From Planctomycetota bacterium (lineage in GTDB: Bacteria > Planctomycetota > Phycisphaerae > UBA1845 > UTPLA1), in assembly GCA_027295245.1 (NCBI GenBank), contig JAPULF010000038.1:1-6828 (forward strand): a DNA stretch of 6,828 nt, in the 5' to 3' direction. The position numbers and the translations under genes are program-made. The notes under the pieces are model-generated. The model saw only the letters and a list, made by a program, of their open reading frames with translations, was not told where the DNA came from and did no database searches. Positions 5,846 to 6,828 of the stretch are shown in pieces (positions within the stretch are counted from its first letter, which is position 1; the number at the start of each line of letters is the position of its first letter).

Positions 5846-6828
5846 ATGCAGTTGTCCCATCGTGCGACAAGCGTCACCGAGTCGGCGACCCTCGCGGTTG
5901 CCGCCAAGGCCGCCGCCCTCCGAAGATCGGGCTGCGACGTTATCGGGTTCGGCGCCGGCCAGCCCGATTTCGATACCCCGGAGCGGATCAAGGATGTCGC
6001 GAAAAAGGCCCTCGACGATGGACTCACCGGTTATGCCAAGCCGACCAGCGGCATTCCGGAGGCCCGCGCCGCGGTCTGCGAAAAGCTGAAGCGCGACAAC
6101 AACCTGACCTATCGACCCGAGCAAACGATCATCACCGTCGGAGGCAAGGAGGCCTTGTTCCTGGCGTGCGCCGCCCTGCTCGACCCCGGCGACGAAGTCA
6201 TCCTGCCGGCCCCGTACTGGGTCAGTTTTCCGGAGCAGGTCAAGCTCTGCGGCGCCAAGGCCGTCATCCTGACGCCCCCGGACTCGGACGACCTCCGCGT
6301 AACGCCGCAACAGTTCGCCGCCGCCCTCACGCCGAAGACCAAGGTCGTCATCTTCAACAGCCCCTCCAACCCCGGCGGCTTCGCCTACAACCCCGACGAG
6401 ACCCGGGCCGTGGCGGCCGCCCTGACGGGGCGCGACCTCGTCGTCTTCAGCGACGAGATGTACGACCGCCTGCGTTACGGCGAGCGGAGGGAACATCAGA
6501 GCTTCGCGGCCGTCAGCGACGAGTGGTACGAAAAGACGCTTACGCTGAACGCCGCCAGCAAGTCCTACGCCATGACCGGCTGGCGGGCAGGCTACGCCGC
6601 CGGCCCCGAGACGATCATCAAGGCCATGTGCCGGATCCAGAGCCACACCACCAGCGGGGCCGCCACGTTCGTTCAACACGCCCTGGTCGAGGCCCTCACC
6701 GGCGACCAGTCCGACGTCGAGACCATGCGGGTCGCATTCGAAGAGCGCGGCAACCACATGCACGCCCGGCTCAACGACCTCCGCGGGGTCCGCTGCATCA
6801 AGCCCGACGGGGCGTTCTACTGCTTCCC
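5846..6828 (+). CDS. aspC: Class I aminotransferase, aspartate type (partial, 3' end beyond right edge)
   Basis: PLP-dependent cytoplasmic enzyme, most like Thermus-type aspartate aminotransferase, which interconverts aspartate and 2-oxoglutarate with oxaloacetate and glutamate. The 327 residues shown include FGAGQPDFDTP (35-45), GYAKPTSGIPEAR (62-74), the VGGKEALF cofactor-phosphate region (98-105) with Lys101 at the position of the acidic-substrate lysine of the Thermus enzyme, PYWVSFPEQV (123-132), NSPSNPGG (171-178), SDEMYD (202-207) with the Asp203 and Tyr206 that hold PLP, and SKSYAMTGWRAGY (238-250) with Lys239 as Schiff-base lysine. PDGAFYCF (320-327) matches the usual P-GAFY segment, so about 60-70 residues including the carboxylate-binding arginine lie off the window. 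The ATG at 5846 has GAGG (5837-5840) 5 nt upstream; an ATG at 5835 is out of frame. It is divergent from the other genes. Prephenate or other substrates cannot be excluded within subgroup 1-beta. Confidence 0.95.
   Translation, partial: MQLSHRATSVTESATLAVAAKAAALRRSGCDVIGFGAGQPDFDTPERIKDVAKKALDDGLTGYAKPTSGIPEARAAVCEKLKRDNNLTYRPEQTIITVGGKEALFLACAALLDPGDEVILPAPYWVSFPEQVKLCGAKAVILTPPDSDDLRVTPQQFAAALTPKTKVVIFNSPSNPGGFAYNPDETRAVAAALTGRDLVVFSDEMYDRLRYGERREHQSFAAVSDEWYEKTLTLNAASKSYAMTGWRAGYAAGPETIIKAMCRIQSHTTSGAATFVQHALVEALTGDQSDVETMRVAFEERGNHMHARLNDLRGVRCIKPDGAFYCF

Noticed and set aside
5531..6763. 410-residue open frame on the minus strand opposite the aminotransferase
   Set aside because: It is a GC-driven antisense shadow: the plus strand encodes all the diagnostic aminotransferase motifs, and the minus product is low-complexity Gly/Val/Arg with no recognisable domain.
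1..6828. Mobile elements, CRISPR arrays, tRNA or rRNA genes, defence genes
   Set aside because: No transposase, integrase, regularly spaced repeats, tRNA-like cloverleaf or defence-associated domain was seen on either strand; the genes are ordinary chromosomal functions.

Overview
The window is GC-rich, densely coding DNA, most likely from a planctomycete (Planctomycetota, possibly Phycisphaerae-like). That assignment is inferred from the style of several products: a divergent sigma-70 factor with an LTATQEQQLFLRLNYARYR segment, a pseudo-receiver starting near DVGNCDPDH, and a small protein ending in an ILGPPVALR-type motif beside a flotillin. No rRNA or marker gene is present to confirm it.

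Layout by position. 1-768 (minus): amino-terminal two-thirds of a sigma-70 family factor, cut by the left edge. 769-1227: a long non-coding interval, AT-rich in its right half, holding a good minus-strand promoter (1011-1038) and a structured leader of about 236 nt ahead of the sigma gene. 1228-5126 (minus): a tight four-gene cluster, read as nfeD (long, with protease domain), nfeD (short), floA and a small proline-rich membrane protein, separated by only 34-41 nt. 5127-5252: a hairpin after the receiver gene and a probable promoter for the nfeD cluster. 5253-5639 (minus): a receiver-like protein lacking the phosphoacceptor aspartate. 5640-5845: divergent interval. 5846-6828 (plus): a class I aminotransferase of the aspartate type, cut by the right edge.

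The central cluster is a bacterial membrane-microdomain locus comparable to yqeZ-yqfA-yqfB of Bacillus: the long NfeD is a predicted secreted/membrane ClpP-class serine protease with a carboxy-terminal OB fold, the short NfeD has membrane segments plus an OB fold, and FloA is the scaffold. The proline-rich protein takes the position where Bacillus has yqfB and may be a partner. The flanking sigma factor, pseudo-receiver and aminotransferase appear to be separately transcribed.

The items most worth a second look are the internal duplication in FloA, the receiver with a dismantled active site, the structured sigma leader with a hairpin touching its Shine-Dalgarno, and the unrecognised proline-rich protein. 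No mobile element, CRISPR array, tRNA or rRNA was seen.
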